Source: JBDHWG01 sp046328505
GTDB taxonomy: Bacteria > Chloroflexota > Anaerolineae > Epilineales > JAHCIE01
Reading direction: 5' to 3'
Length of the DNA: 64,000 nucleotides
Assembly: GCA_046328505.1 (NCBI GenBank)
Contig: JAXLWL010000007.1
Location: 208,748 to 272,747 of the forward strand
Shown: one piece after another, positions 25,120-33,185 of the stretch
How the letters are laid out: each line of letters starts with the position of its first letter
Numbering within the stretch: position 1 is the stretch's first letter
Notes under the pieces: generated by a model
Seen by the model: only the letters and a program-made list of their open reading frames with translations
What the model was told of the DNA's origin: nothing
Databases searched by the model: none
Position numbers and translations under genes: made by a program

Positions 25120-26286
25120 TCAGGCAACAGTCGGCGCTGCGAGAAGCTGCTCGACACTGCGTCGCGCGAAGCCCGGCGAGCTCGACATCCCCTTGCCGCC
25201 GATGCCCGTGACGATGTGGATGCGGCCGTCTATGGTGTGGGTGAAGACGGCCTTCTCGCGGTGGAGCAAGTAGTAGCCGTTCCAGATGCTCTGCATCGTC
25301 CAGGTTGGGAGATTGACCGTCTTCTGGGCATAGCGTAGGATGGCATCGTTGATGGCCGGCGTCGTGCGCTCTTCCAGGAGGTTCGCGTCGGCGAAGCCGC
25401 TGTACTGGTGAGAGTCGCCGATGATGACCGAGCCATCGGTCTCCTCCTTGAGCAATAGATGAAGGTCGTAGCGCCTGATTTCCTCGTCCACCGCCTCCTG
25501 CTGCATCATGGTGTAGCTTGGGCACGCCTTGAAGCCGGGGTAGCGACGTATGGACATGCCCGACAGCAGACAATGCGGCAGGCTGGGAATGGGTTGCGGG
25601 ATGGTACGCATCATCTGGAGCTTGCACACTTCGAGGCCACTCTGCGCGAACACCTCCGGAAACAAGGTGCGGTGCTCCGCGCCGCTACACACCACGACCC
25701 GCTCGGCGATGTACGTCTTGCCGTTGGCGGTGCGTACCGCGCAGTGATCCCCCGCTGCCTTGACGCTCGTCACGTTCGTGTGCGGCACGAACTCGACGGG
25801 GAGTGTGTCGGTCACGAACGGGATGAACCGGGCGAGCAGAACGCGCGGGTCGAGGCTGAGGTCGTCGGCGAACACGAGCGCCTCGGTGCAGTACGAAGGG
25901 CGGATGAAGTGGTAGCGGTAGAGCGCATCGGCAGGCGCAAGGTATTCGCAGCGATAGTCCGCGCCGTAGATTTGCGCGAACTCCTGGAGCACGCGGTTCT
26001 CGGTCTCGGTCGAGGCCACGTACAGGCTGCCGGTGGCGCGCACGCCGATGTCACGCTGGGCCTGGAGCTCGCGGTAGACGGCCTGGGAGTCGCCCACGAT
26101 ATCTGACCACTCACCGTAGGGCGGCGCGATGGTGCGGACAACCATGCCAAAGTTGCGTGTAGAGGCGTCGTTCGGCAGTGCGTTGCGCTCGACGAGCAAA
26201 ACACGCGCGCCCTTTTGCGCCGCGAAATACGCATGGAACGCGCCCAGGACGCCCGCGCCGATGATGATCAGATCGTAGGAGGGCAT
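25120..26286 (-). CDS. FAD-dependent oxidoreductase of the phosphonate-associated TIGR03364 type
   Basis: DAO-family flavoprotein of 388 residues with nucleotide motif IIGAGVLGAFHAYFAAQKG at 8-26, VLLVERNALPNDASTRNFGM near 30-50 and a C-terminal VTGIGGKGMSSSPGFA flavin-binding end. The N-terminal signature and context fit the TIGR03364 family, commonly found beside phosphonatase genes and thought to oxidise aminoethylphosphonate-type amines. Here the neighbouring phnX and ABC-ATPase genes are broken, but this gene is intact. It begins 11 bp after the ATPase remnant. If the rest of the pathway is missing from the genome its product, phosphonoacetaldehyde, could not be processed. Confidence 0.82.
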   Translation of the reverse strand: MPSYDLIIIGAGVLGAFHAYFAAQKGARVLLVERNALPNDASTRNFGMVVRTIAPPYGEWSDIVGDSQAVYRELQAQRDIGVRATGSLYVASTETENRVLQEFAQIYGADYRCEYLAPADALYRYHFIRPSYCTEALVFADDLSLDPRVLLARFIPFVTDTLPVEFVPHTNVTSVKAAGDHCAVRTANGKTYIAERVVVCSGAEHRTLFPEVFAQSGLEVCKLQMMRTIPQPIPSLPHCLLSGMSIRRYPGFKACPSYTMMQQEAVDEEIRRYDLHLLLKEETDGSVIIGDSHQYSGFADANLLEERTTPAINDAILRYAQKTVNLPTWTMQSIWNGYYLLHREKAVFTHTIDGRIHIVTGIGGKGMSSSPGFARRSVEQLLAAPTVA

Positions 26287-26296
26287 ACTGACCTCT

Positions 26297-26640
26297 TCAG
26301 GGATGTGGATGGTCCGTCGCGCCGATGGTGAAGCACGCTTCCGGCGGAAAGCTCAACGACACCTGGTCGCCCACTCTGGGTAGCCGGAGCTGCGGGCTGT
26401 TGAACTCGTCCAGGTGCACAGACACGCCGCCCAGGCTGACCTCGATGCGCACGATGGAGCCGAGGAAGGCGACGTGCTCGACGCTGCCGCGCAACAGGTT
26501 CGAATTGCCGTTCATCTGCCCCAGGGACAGGCTCTCGGGGCGCAGCCCCACCCAGACCGTGCTGCCGGCGGGGGCTTGAATGGGCTTTGTCGCCAGGGCG
26601 ATTTCCTGCCCGGCGATCGCGACGCGGCCGCACGCAGCAG
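26297..26640 (-). pseudogene. Truncated ABC transporter ATPase (C-terminal TOBE domain only)
   Basis: The open frame reads VWVGLRPESLSLG, then FLGSIVRIEVSLGGVSVHL and VGDQVSLSFPPEAC, typical of the TOBE domain of CUT/spermidine/phosphonate-type importer ATPases. Walker A, signature and Walker B parts are absent; upstream of about 26640 the sequence becomes phnX. An internal deletion joining the two genes explains this. The surviving piece has no own start and is probably not functional. Its position between phnX and the TIGR03364 oxidoreductase suggests the ATPase of an aminoethylphosphonate importer. Confidence 0.75.
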
Positions 26641-26991
26641 GCGGCCACGGTCTCAGCTGCGCCAGGAATGACGTCCGCGTGGCTCAACAGGACGGACATC
26701 TGAAGCGGCACCGAGTCCTGGAACATGGCGTCTATGTTGCCCTCGGTCCAGTCGCCGCCCTCGGCCGTGCGCTATGCCTCGGCGACCGGCGGCATGGCGG
26801 CGATGACGCGGATGTGGTCCCGCTTCGCCATCACCATCGGCGCGCGCCTGCGCGATGGTGATGGGCACGCCGCGCCGATTGAAGACCTCGACGAACACAG
26901 CGACGGGGGCGAAGCAGCCGTGGTCTACGGTGGTGCCCGCCCAGTCGAAGATGACGGCCTTCAAGGGGCCGTTATACGGTGTTGAAGGCAT
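26640..26991 (-). pseudogene. phnX: Broken phosphonoacetaldehyde hydrolase (phnX-like) remnant
   Basis: The first 49 codons read in one frame, with HAD nucleophile motif VIFDWAGTTVDHGCFAPV and PITIAQARA. In a GC-repeat near 26845 the frame shifts; a neighbouring frame continues as MVMAKRDHIRVIAAMPPVAEA, interrupted by TAG at 26772-26774 where Trp is expected, then GGDWTEGNIDAMFQDSVPLQ and DVIPGAAETVAAC. Beyond that the C-terminal half is missing and ABC-ATPase sequence begins. Three independent lesions (frameshift, stop, truncation) make it a clear pseudogene of a phosphonatase-type enzyme. Start ATG at 26991 with AGGA upstream. Confidence 0.85.
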
Positions 26992-27145
26992 GATATATTC
27001 CTGATGCGACGGTATCTGAGAGCACGGAGAGCTGATGAGGGTCGTGCACACGTTTCCACAAGGAGCGCGAAAGGGTATACAATGGGCTAGCTTGCTTCCT
27101 ACCACAATCAGATAGTCGAAACGAAACCGAAAGGTTCGGGCTTTT

Positions 27146-27388
27146 ATGGCCTACGTCTGGTCCACTCATGCGGTGTCCCTTGAGTCGAACGATGGCAGCG
27201 CCGACGACGTCACGCAGACCATCGTTGAGGACCTCTACCAGGAATTCGGTGGGGAGGTGCCACACTCGGTCGTCGAGCAAGCCGTCAATGAAGAGGCTGC
27301 CGAGCTGAATGACTCCACCGTCACACAGTACCTGGCGCTCTTCATCCGCCGTGGTGCAAAAGAGAGGCTTCGGGTCTCGGCTAACTAA
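27146..27388 (+). CDS. Small three-helix protein (DUF3562-like)
   Basis: 80 residues. The segment DDVTQTIVEDLYQEFGGEVP, followed by HSVVEQAVNEEAAEL and VTQYLALFIRRGAKERLR, matches the three-helix-bundle dimerisation family (DUF3562) found in many bacteria. It contains no DNA-binding or catalytic motif. A possible -10 TATACA lies at 27075-27080. It stands alone between the phosphonate remnant and the lipid/glycosyltransferase operon. Its function is not known. Confidence 0.75.
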   Translation: MAYVWSTHAVSLESNDGSADDVTQTIVEDLYQEFGGEVPHSVVEQAVNEEAAELNDSTVTQYLALFIRRGAKERLRVSAN

Positions 27389-27522
27389 GCCAATGACTTG
27401 CTAACAATCTCAAACACAGACGCACGATCGGGGTAGATACTGGCAATCTACCCCGTTTCGCTTTCTCCGGCCCCGAAGCCTCGTGAGCCAGCCCAACCCG
27501 CTCCCATTCTGACGCCTCGCCG

Positions 27523-27638
27523 TTAAGCGCTCATGCGTTGAGCGTTAACGCGTCGCTAAGCCCGCGCTAAATCTCCTTAACACGGGCGCGTTAACCACCT
27601 TTTACGAAAAGCACCCCCGCGCTTAACACACCCTTAAC
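27523..27638 (+). promoter_or_regulatory. Array of (T/C)TAA direct repeats with 11-bp spacing (Pho-box-like)
   Basis: TAA cores start at 27524, 27546, 27557, 27568, 27578, 27592, 27624 and 27635, plus TTTAC at 27601-27605. Most intervals are 11 bp or a multiple (22, 11, 11, 10, 14, 11, 21, 11). The clearest pairs are TTAACACACCCTTAAC and CTAAATCTCCTTAAC. Such helical-phase repeats fit PhoB/PhoP/SphR-type (OmpR-family) binding. TATGCT at 27660-27665 is a possible -10. No gene lies in 27389-27697. Confidence 0.6.
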
Positions 27639-27697
27639 TCCCGATTCAAGTTCGGACTCTATGCTGGACTCGGCAATTATCCCCAGGAGCAACGGAT

Positions 27698-28390
27698 TTG
27701 CGCCTCAGCGACGTGACCGTGGTCGTTCCGACTCGCAACGAACGCGACAACATCCCCGCCTTCCTCGCCTCTCTACCGCCGGAGGTCGAGCTGATCCTCG
27801 TTGACGCGAGCGACGACGACACGCCCGACCTTGCCGCCCGTCTTCGCCCCTGCAAAACGCACATCGTCCGAAGGCCGATGCGGATCCCGGCGGCGCGGCA
27901 ACTCGGCGGCATGATCGCTCAGACCCCGTGGCTGCTTTGTACCGACGCCGACGTCGTCTTTGCCCCTGACTACTTCGCCCGGCTCTTCGACCATAATGGG
28001 CCGGACGCCCTGTACGGCCCGAAGCTCTCCTCCGACGAGTACGCCGGCTACTACCGCTGGTTCGTGCGCGGCCAGCGTCTGTCCCACGCCCTCGGCGTCG
28101 CGGCGGCTTCCGGCTCCAATCTGTTGCTCTCGCGCCGTGCTTTCCTGGCCGTCGGCGGCTTCGACTGTCGGCTGACCGTCAACGAGGACACGGAGATCGT
28201 GTGGCGCGTGCAGCGCGCCGGTTTTCGCGTCGCCTTCGCGCCCGACCTGGCCGTTTATGCTCGCGACGCACGGCGGCTGCGGCGCGGCGCTATGCGCAAG
28301 ACTATGCACTCGGTGACACGCTGCGCCCTGCTCTACACAGGCCTGATACCGGAACGGTGGCGCAGCCACGATTGGGGCTACTGGACGTAA
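27698..28390 (+). CDS. Family 2 glycosyltransferase
   Basis: 230-residue inverting GT-A glycosyltransferase without membrane segments. The fold begins VTVVVPTRNERDNIPAFL; the metal-binding DxD is in CTDADVVFAPDYF near 85; the acceptor/catalytic region is VGGFDCRLTVNEDTEIVWR near 150-168. The start is TTG at 27698 with AGGAG seven bases upstream. It is first in the GT2-GT4-GDPD-hydrolase set and directly downstream of the 11-bp-periodic repeat array. Its sugar donor and acceptor cannot be read from the sequence; a glycolipid role is inferred from the neighbours. Confidence 0.88.
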   Translation: MRLSDVTVVVPTRNERDNIPAFLASLPPEVELILVDASDDDTPDLAARLRPCKTHIVRRPMRIPAARQLGGMIAQTPWLLCTDADVVFAPDYFARLFDHNGPDALYGPKLSSDEYAGYYRWFVRGQRLSHALGVAAASGSNLLLSRRAFLAVGGFDCRLTVNEDTEIVWRVQRAGFRVAFAPDLAVYARDARRLRRGAMRKTMHSVTRCALLYTGLIPERWRSHDWGYWT

Positions 28391-28446
28391 GCACCCTCTG
28401 GCGCCGACACGTCCAGTCGCTCCGTGGTTAGTGAAAGGAGAGACAC

Positions 28447-29580
28447 ATGCGGGTCGCGCTGTTCAGTGAAGTGTTTATGCCCAAAGTTGATGGCGTCGTC
28501 ACTACTCTGCGTTATCTCCTCGATCACCTGGCCCTCCGCGGCTATACAAGCGTGCTGTTCGCCCCGGAAGGAGGGCCACGGCGCTACGCCCGGACGGTCG
28601 TATGGGGCCTGCAGGGCGTCCCTTGCCCTTTCTACCCCGAGCTGAAGCTCGTCCCACCCAGCGTAGATCTACGGGTGCACCTGGACGTGTTTCGTCCCGA
28701 TCTCATCCACGTCTTCAACCCCTTTTCCCTCGGCGTCGTTGGACTGCGCCAGGCTCACCGTCTCAAGGTGCCGCTCGTCGCTTCGTACCACACCGACGTG
28801 CCCGGCTACGCCAAACGCTGGGGAATAGGCCTCCTACGCAGCCCCCTGTGGGCCTACGTGCGCTGGCTCCACAGCCAGGCCGACTTGAACCTCTGCCCCT
28901 CGCGCGCCACGCTGGCCGACCTGACCGAGCAGGGCATCCCCCGCGTCCAGATCTGGACGCGGGGCGTTGACACCGACCGCTTTCACCCGAGCAGGCGCAG
29001 CGACGCCTGGCGACACCGGCTGACCTGCGGCGAACCTGACGCTCCGCTGCTGCTCTACGTGGGCCGCCTGTCTGCCGAAAAGCGCGTTGACCTCCTGCGT
29101 CCTCTCCTCGACGCCCTGCCCGACGCCCGCCTGGCCATCGTCGGAGATGGGCCGAGCCGGCCGGCGCTGGAAAGCCTGTTCGCCGGCACCCGCACCCTCT
29201 TCACCGGCTCCCTGCACGGCGAGGACTTGGCGAATGCCTACGCCGCCGCAGATATCTTCGTGTTCCCCTCTGCCAAGAAGACCCTGGGCAATGTCGTCCT
29301 CGAAGCGATGGCGTCCGGTTTGCCGGTCATCGCGCCGGCCTCGGGCGGCGTCCTGGAGCACGTCATCGCCGGCAACACTGGCCTACTTTTTGCGCGCGAT
29401 GACATCGCCGGGCTTGTGAGCGCGGTGCAGCACTTGACGGCGGACCCTGCCTACGCCGCCGCGCTCGGCGTCAACGGGCGCGAGCGCGCCGTCCAGCAGA
29501 CGTGGTCCACCGTCCTAGACGGCCTCCTCGACGACTATCAGTCCGTCCTGGAGCGGCAGGCGGTACAGCAAGCCGCCTGA
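28447..29580 (+). CDS. SQD2/SqdX-like family 4 glycosyltransferase
   Basis: 377-residue retaining GT-B transferase. The N-terminal domain has RVALFSEVFMPKVDGVVTT and the mid segment SYHTDVPGYAKRWG; the C-terminal domain has LLYVGRLSAEKRVDLL, AIVGDGPSRPALESLF and TGSLHGEDLANAYAAADIFV. These closely follow plant/cyanobacterial sulfoquinovosyltransferase and bacterial glycolipid mannosyl/glucosyltransferases. The usual E-X7-E donor motif (xSxTETLG..VLEAM) reads FPSAKKTLGNVVLEAM, so the first Glu is Lys. Most members use nucleotide sugars to glycosylate diacylglycerol. RBS AAAGGAGAG lies seven bases upstream. Spacing to GT2 is 56 bp and to GDPD 12 bp. No sqdB-type gene is present, so the sugar need not be sulfoquinovose. 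Confidence 0.9.
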   Translation: MRVALFSEVFMPKVDGVVTTLRYLLDHLALRGYTSVLFAPEGGPRRYARTVVWGLQGVPCPFYPELKLVPPSVDLRVHLDVFRPDLIHVFNPFSLGVVGLRQAHRLKVPLVASYHTDVPGYAKRWGIGLLRSPLWAYVRWLHSQADLNLCPSRATLADLTEQGIPRVQIWTRGVDTDRFHPSRRSDAWRHRLTCGEPDAPLLLYVGRLSAEKRVDLLRPLLDALPDARLAIVGDGPSRPALESLFAGTRTLFTGSLHGEDLANAYAAADIFVFPSAKKTLGNVVLEAMASGLPVIAPASGGVLEHVIAGNTGLLFARDDIAGLVSAVQHLTADPAYAAALGVNGRERAVQQTWSTVLDGLLDDYQSVLERQAVQQAA

Positions 29581-29592
29581 AAGGGGGAAAGC

Positions 29593-30348
29593 GTGCATCC
29601 ATTGTTTGACCGCCCAAAGCCATACATCCTCGCCCACCGCGGCGCGTCTGACCTGGCCCCAGAGAACACCCTGGCCGCGTTCAATGCCGCCGTGGAAGGG
29701 GGCGCTGATATCATCGAGACCGACCTATGGTTTACCGCCGACGGCGAGCTGGTGTGCCACCACGACGCCACGTTGCAGCGCATGTCAGGGCAGCCGGGCC
29801 GTGTGGATCAAATGGCCGCCCGGCGCGTCACATCGCTACCCATCCAGTCACGCCTGGGGCTGCGGTGGCGGAGCGAGCGCATTCCAACGCTCGCGCAGGC
29901 GCTGGACGCGATTCCGATGAGCGTGATGTTGGCGGTCGAGCTGAAGGACCCGCGGTTCGCCCAGCGCGCATGGGCAGAGCGGCTGGCGCGGCAGGTCGAA
30001 GCCCGCATCGAGCAGCGGCAGGTGGTGGCCCTCGCTTTCGACCGGCGTCGCCTCGACGCCGTGCTGCGCGCCTGCCCCTCCTTTCCGACCGGCTACATAT
30101 CCGTTCTGGAGCCGATGCCCGTGGCCCATTCCCAGATTCTCGGCCCGTTCTGGCCGGTGTTGTACGCCAATCCAGGCTATGTCGTCCGCGCTCACCGACG
30201 CGGGCAGTGGGTCTGCCCGCTCGACAGCCGGCCGGGGAAGCGCGTGGCCCGCTATCTGCGGCTGGGTGTAGACGCCATCATGAGCAACAACCCGGCGGCG
30301 CTGCGCGTCCAGATAGACCAGCTCTCCGCAGCGGGAGCGAGTGGCTAA
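29593..30348 (+). CDS. Glycerophosphodiester phosphodiesterase
   Basis: GDPD TIM-barrel of 251 residues that hydrolyses deacylated phospholipids to glycerol-3-phosphate. Active-site set is complete: AHRGASDLAPENTLAAF near 14-30, the metal pair in IIETDLWFTADGE near 40, catalytic His in LVCHHDATLQR near 55, and LAVELKDPRF near 114. The start is GTG at 29593 behind AAGGGGGAAAGC. It follows the SQD2-like gene by 12 bp and precedes an alpha/beta hydrolase by 11 bp. In a lipid-remodelling setting it would recycle phosphate from phospholipid head groups. No signal peptide is seen, so it acts in the cytoplasm. Confidence 0.93.
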   Translation: MHPLFDRPKPYILAHRGASDLAPENTLAAFNAAVEGGADIIETDLWFTADGELVCHHDATLQRMSGQPGRVDQMAARRVTSLPIQSRLGLRWRSERIPTLAQALDAIPMSVMLAVELKDPRFAQRAWAERLARQVEARIEQRQVVALAFDRRRLDAVLRACPSFPTGYISVLEPMPVAHSQILGPFWPVLYANPGYVVRAHRRGQWVCPLDSRPGKRVARYLRLGVDAIMSNNPAALRVQIDQLSAAGASG

Positions 30349-30359
30349 AGGAGGTTACG

Positions 30360-31238
30360 ATGTCCTCGACAGATCTGCAGCGCCGGACGGTTGACGTGGG
30401 CGCTTCGACGCTGAGCTACAGCGTTTGCGGCGAGGGGCAGCCTCTCGTACTCATCCACGGCTGGGCCGGCTTTTGGGAGCATATCCTGTCTGTGATTCAG
30501 ACGACGCCCGGCTTCCGGCTCTACGCCTTCGACATGCCGGGCTGGCAGCATGCGGAGGCGCTGCGCGGCGGCAACAGCCTGGAGACCTTCAACCTCGCCC
30601 TCGCCGAGGCGTTGGACGCCCTCTCCATCGAGGGGCCTGTTCACCCCATGGGCCAATCCATGGGCGCAGTCTCGGCGCTGCTCTTCGCCGACCGCTTCCC
30701 ACAGCGCGTGGGGAAGCTCGTGCTCGTCTCGCCGCCCTTCTCCCTCTTGCGCGATGGCCCGAACCGCCGCCTGCTACGGTGGGGCATCCGGACGGCGCTC
30801 GACAACCGTCCAATTCTCTCGATTATGTCCCGCGCCCACAAGACGCGCTGGTACAACTACTGGATCACGCGGCAGACCGCGTTCTATGAATACGATCCGT
30901 GGTTCTTCGAAGAGGTCATCCTGCCGTCCGCCCGGGTGTGTGACGAAGAAACGTCCCTCAGCCACACCTTGAGCATGTTCGACATTGATGTGTGGAGCAT
31001 GGTGCGACGAGTCGCCCACCCGACGGCGATCATTGTCGGCGACCGCGACCCGGTCATCAGTGTGAACGAGGCGCGCATGGCCGCGCAGTTGTTCCAGCGC
31101 GGGGAGCTGTTCGTCATCCAGCGCGCCAAGCACGCCATCATGATGGAGCGAGCGGTCGAGCTATGCGAGGCGACCTTCCACTTCCTGTCGGACGCGCCCG
31201 CGCCTTCGCACAGCACGCATCATCGGTCAAGCGCCTAG
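30360..31238 (+). CDS. Alpha/beta-fold hydrolase
   Basis: 292 residues with the alpha/beta hydrolase order: oxyanion HGWAGFWEH near 36, nucleophile elbow MGQSMGAVSALLFA with Ser near 104, acid in GDRDPVIS near 235 and His in AKHAIMME near 262. It is complete and probably active as an esterase, lipase or related hydrolase. AAAGGAGG lies six bases before the ATG at 30360; longer in-frame extensions into the GDPD gene are not credible. It is the last gene of the GT2-GT4-GDPD set. Its TAG stop is part of the CTAG target duplication of the adjacent IS701 element, so the insertion left the coding sequence whole. Confidence 0.9.
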   Translation: MSSTDLQRRTVDVGASTLSYSVCGEGQPLVLIHGWAGFWEHILSVIQTTPGFRLYAFDMPGWQHAEALRGGNSLETFNLALAEALDALSIEGPVHPMGQSMGAVSALLFADRFPQRVGKLVLVSPPFSLLRDGPNRRLLRWGIRTALDNRPILSIMSRAHKTRWYNYWITRQTAFYEYDPWFFEEVILPSARVCDEETSLSHTLSMFDIDVWSMVRRVAHPTAIIVGDRDPVISVNEARMAAQLFQRGELFVIQRAKHAIMMERAVELCEATFHFLSDAPAPSHSTHHRSSA

Positions 31239-32676
31239 TACTACAACGACGGATTACGGGTCTTAACAAGCCGACGTTTGATGTGCGATTGCTTGGCGCG
31301 CTCGTTGCGGCACTGCGTTGCGGCGAGCCAGCCGAGCAGATCGCGTCGAGACCAGGTGCGCTGGGGCAGCATCTCGCGTAACACGCGAGCCACCTGGGGA
31401 CGCGTGATGTGGGGCATCTTTTCCCCCCCACGTCTGCTGGAGTTGCACCAGGAAGGCGCCCGCTAACAAAGCCAGGGCGACGTGATGATGCCAGCCACGC
31501 CAAGACCGCACCTCGTACTCGTCGAGGCCGATCTGCGCCTTGTTAGTCTGGAACTCGGTCTCGATACACCAGCGCGTCGAGGCCACCTGGGCCAACGTCT
31601 CCAGGGTCATCGTCTCAGGCGCATTGGACACGGCGTACTTCAGCTCGCTGCCGTCGCCGTTACGGCGTGCCAGGAGCCAGGTCGCCCGGCCCGGCACCTC
31701 ATCGCGACACTCCCAGCCCCGCACGGCGGCGAACTGGTAGGTGCGCGGCCCCTGGGCACCCTCGGCCACGCTGAGCGTGTGCCAGGTCGTGTCGGGTAGA
31801 CCGGCGACTATGGCGGCGACTGTCTGAGGCTTGGCTGCCCCCTCGACGAGCCGCACCTTGCGGGGCTTGCGACCGCGCCCAGACCAAGCGGGGATCTCGG
31901 TGTGAGCCGGTTGGGTGAAGAGACGCTGCTGGCTGGTGACCTCCAGCACATACAGCCAGCCCTCGGCCTCCAGGCCGTCGCGCAACTCAGGCGAGCCACC
32001 GTAGAGGCTATCCGCCGTGACCCATGTGCCCACCAGGGCGCCGCGACGGCGTGCCTCCCTCACCATCGCCAGCCCCAACTGCGGCTTGGTCTGGTAGGCC
32101 ACGTCCTTGGGGACGCCGACCCGCTCACGTCGGGCGCGATCGTCGGTCCATGCCTTGGGCAGATACAGCCGCATATCCACCAGGGCATGACCCTTGGAGG
32201 AGGCATAGGCCAGGAAGACGCCCATCTGGCAGTTACCCACTTTGCCCAGCGTGCCGCTGTACTGTCGGGCGACCCCGACCGAGTGCCTGCCTTGCTTGGC
32301 AAAGCCTGTTTCATCCAGGATGAACACACCCTCGACGGTGTTGAGCCGTTCGGCCAGGAATGCCTGGAGGGCCGTGATCACGTCCGTATGATCCCACGGC
32401 GAGTCGGTTAGCAGCCGCTGCAGCGGACGGGCGGCTGCACCGTCCACCGCCTCGGCCATGTTCTCGGCGTTGCGACGCTCGGCCCGCTGCACCAACAAGC
32501 CCCGCAGGTACTGCTCGCTGCGCTCCTTCGCCTGGACGTAGCCAAACAGCGGGGCGAAGCGCCGATGAAACGTCTTGAAGGCATCCGCCACTTCTTCAAA
32601 CTCGGCTTCGTTCACGTTCTTGGCCCTCCCTGTGGTCTATCACAGGGTAGTCTACCATAATTTCGCCGTTTTAGTA
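31239..32676 (-). mobile_element. IS701-family insertion sequence with CTAG target duplication
   Basis: 1438 bp. Imperfect terminal inverted repeats begin TACTACAACGACGGA (31239 onward) and, on the other strand, TACTAAAACGGCGAA (from 32676). CTAG flanks both sides (31235-31238 and 32677-32680), matching the YTAR 4-bp duplication known for IS701. One transposase gene is inside. A 7-bp hairpin CCCTGTG-CACAGGG (32628-32647) lies in the transposase leader. Confidence 0.9.
31263..32615 (-). CDS. IS701-family DDE transposase (3' frame altered)
   Basis: 450-residue transposase. The DDE residues are visible: GVFILDETGFAKQGRHSVG (first Asp), TWVTADSLYGGS (second Asp) and the Glu in TEFQTNKAQIGLDEYEVRSW. 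The start is GTG at 32615 with GGGAGGG upstream. After LVQLQQTWGG the reading frame becomes non-homologous in character; the neighbouring frame reads EKMPHITRPQVARVLREMLP and LLGWLAATQCRNERAKQS, the expected tail. The switch occurs at a run of seven G (31422-31428 on the plus strand as C), so one extra base has been gained, or the tail is read by slippage. The catalytic core lies before the shift. Confidence 0.88.
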   Translation of the reverse strand: MNEAEFEEVADAFKTFHRRFAPLFGYVQAKERSEQYLRGLLVQRAERRNAENMAEAVDGAAARPLQRLLTDSPWDHTDVITALQAFLAERLNTVEGVFILDETGFAKQGRHSVGVARQYSGTLGKVGNCQMGVFLAYASSKGHALVDMRLYLPKAWTDDRARRERVGVPKDVAYQTKPQLGLAMVREARRRGALVGTWVTADSLYGGSPELRDGLEAEGWLYVLEVTSQQRLFTQPAHTEIPAWSGRGRKPRKVRLVEGAAKPQTVAAIVAGLPDTTWHTLSVAEGAQGPRTYQFAAVRGWECRDEVPGRATWLLARRNGDGSELKYAVSNAPETMTLETLAQVASTRWCIETEFQTNKAQIGLDEYEVRSWRGWHHHVALALLAGAFLVQLQQTWGGKDAPHHASPGGSRVTRDAAPAHLVSTRSARLARRNAVPQRARQAIAHQTSAC

Positions 32677-32722
32677 CTAGGGTCGGCCCCCTGAACGAGG
32701 AACCGTAGCGCTCCACCAGGGC

Positions 32723-32751
32723 TTGACTGTGCGCGCGCGTTATCGTATAGT
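32723..32751 (+). promoter_or_regulatory. Promoter of the 95-residue isomerase-like gene
   Basis: TTGACT (32723-32728), 17-bp spacer, TATAGT (32746-32751), 60 bp before the GTG start and 43 bp beyond the right end of the IS701 element, so the insertion did not cut it. Confidence 0.6.
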
Positions 32752-32811
32752 GCGTGACGATGCGACGGCGCCCACCTGGGAATCAGCGAGAGGCATGAAA
32801 GCAGGCACATC

Positions 32812-33099
32812 GTGAGAATCCTCGCAATCGAGAAGGAGAACTCGGAGACAGCCGGGCCGGACGCGACACCCTTTCTCGAAGGGGAGGCCAAGCGCGTTTG
32901 GGAACTGTATCGCGATGGTCAGTTGCGGGAGATTTGGTTTACTATGACCGACCATCGCGCTGTGTTGCTTCTGGAGTGTTCTTCGGAGCAGGAGGCGATC
33001 GCGTTGCTTTCGACGCTTCCTCTCGTACGCGAGCAGTGTATTGCCTTCGAGGTTCTGCCGTTGAAGCCATATTCTGGCTTGGAGAGACTTTTCAGATGA
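32812..33099 (+). CDS. Muconolactone delta-isomerase-like small protein
   Basis: 95 residues resembling the ferredoxin-like dimeric alpha-beta barrel of the muconolactone isomerase/YciI group: FLEGEAKRVWELYRDGQLRE, then AVLLLECSSEQEAIALLSTL, PLVREQCIAFEVLPL and a final PYSGLERLF. The start is GTG at 32812. It has its own consensus-like promoter and stands alone between IS701 and a GDPD-like gene on the other strand. Family members often have no proven activity; a role in aromatic catabolism is possible but not supported by its direct neighbours. Confidence 0.75.
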   Translation: MRILAIEKENSETAGPDATPFLEGEAKRVWELYRDGQLREIWFTMTDHRAVLLLECSSEQEAIALLSTLPLVREQCIAFEVLPLKPYSGLERLFR

Positions 33100-33185
33100 G
33101 AAACACTCCTAACATTTCCCCTGCCCGGTGACGGCTATGTCCGTACGGTGAGACGTGAGGGTCAAGGTCTATGTGTGCGCGTTTT

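Noticed and set aside
31415..31430. Programmed -1 frameshift in the IS701 transposase
   Set aside because: Restoring the expected tail needs a +1 shift or loss of one G, not the usual -1 slip, so an indel in the G-run is simpler.
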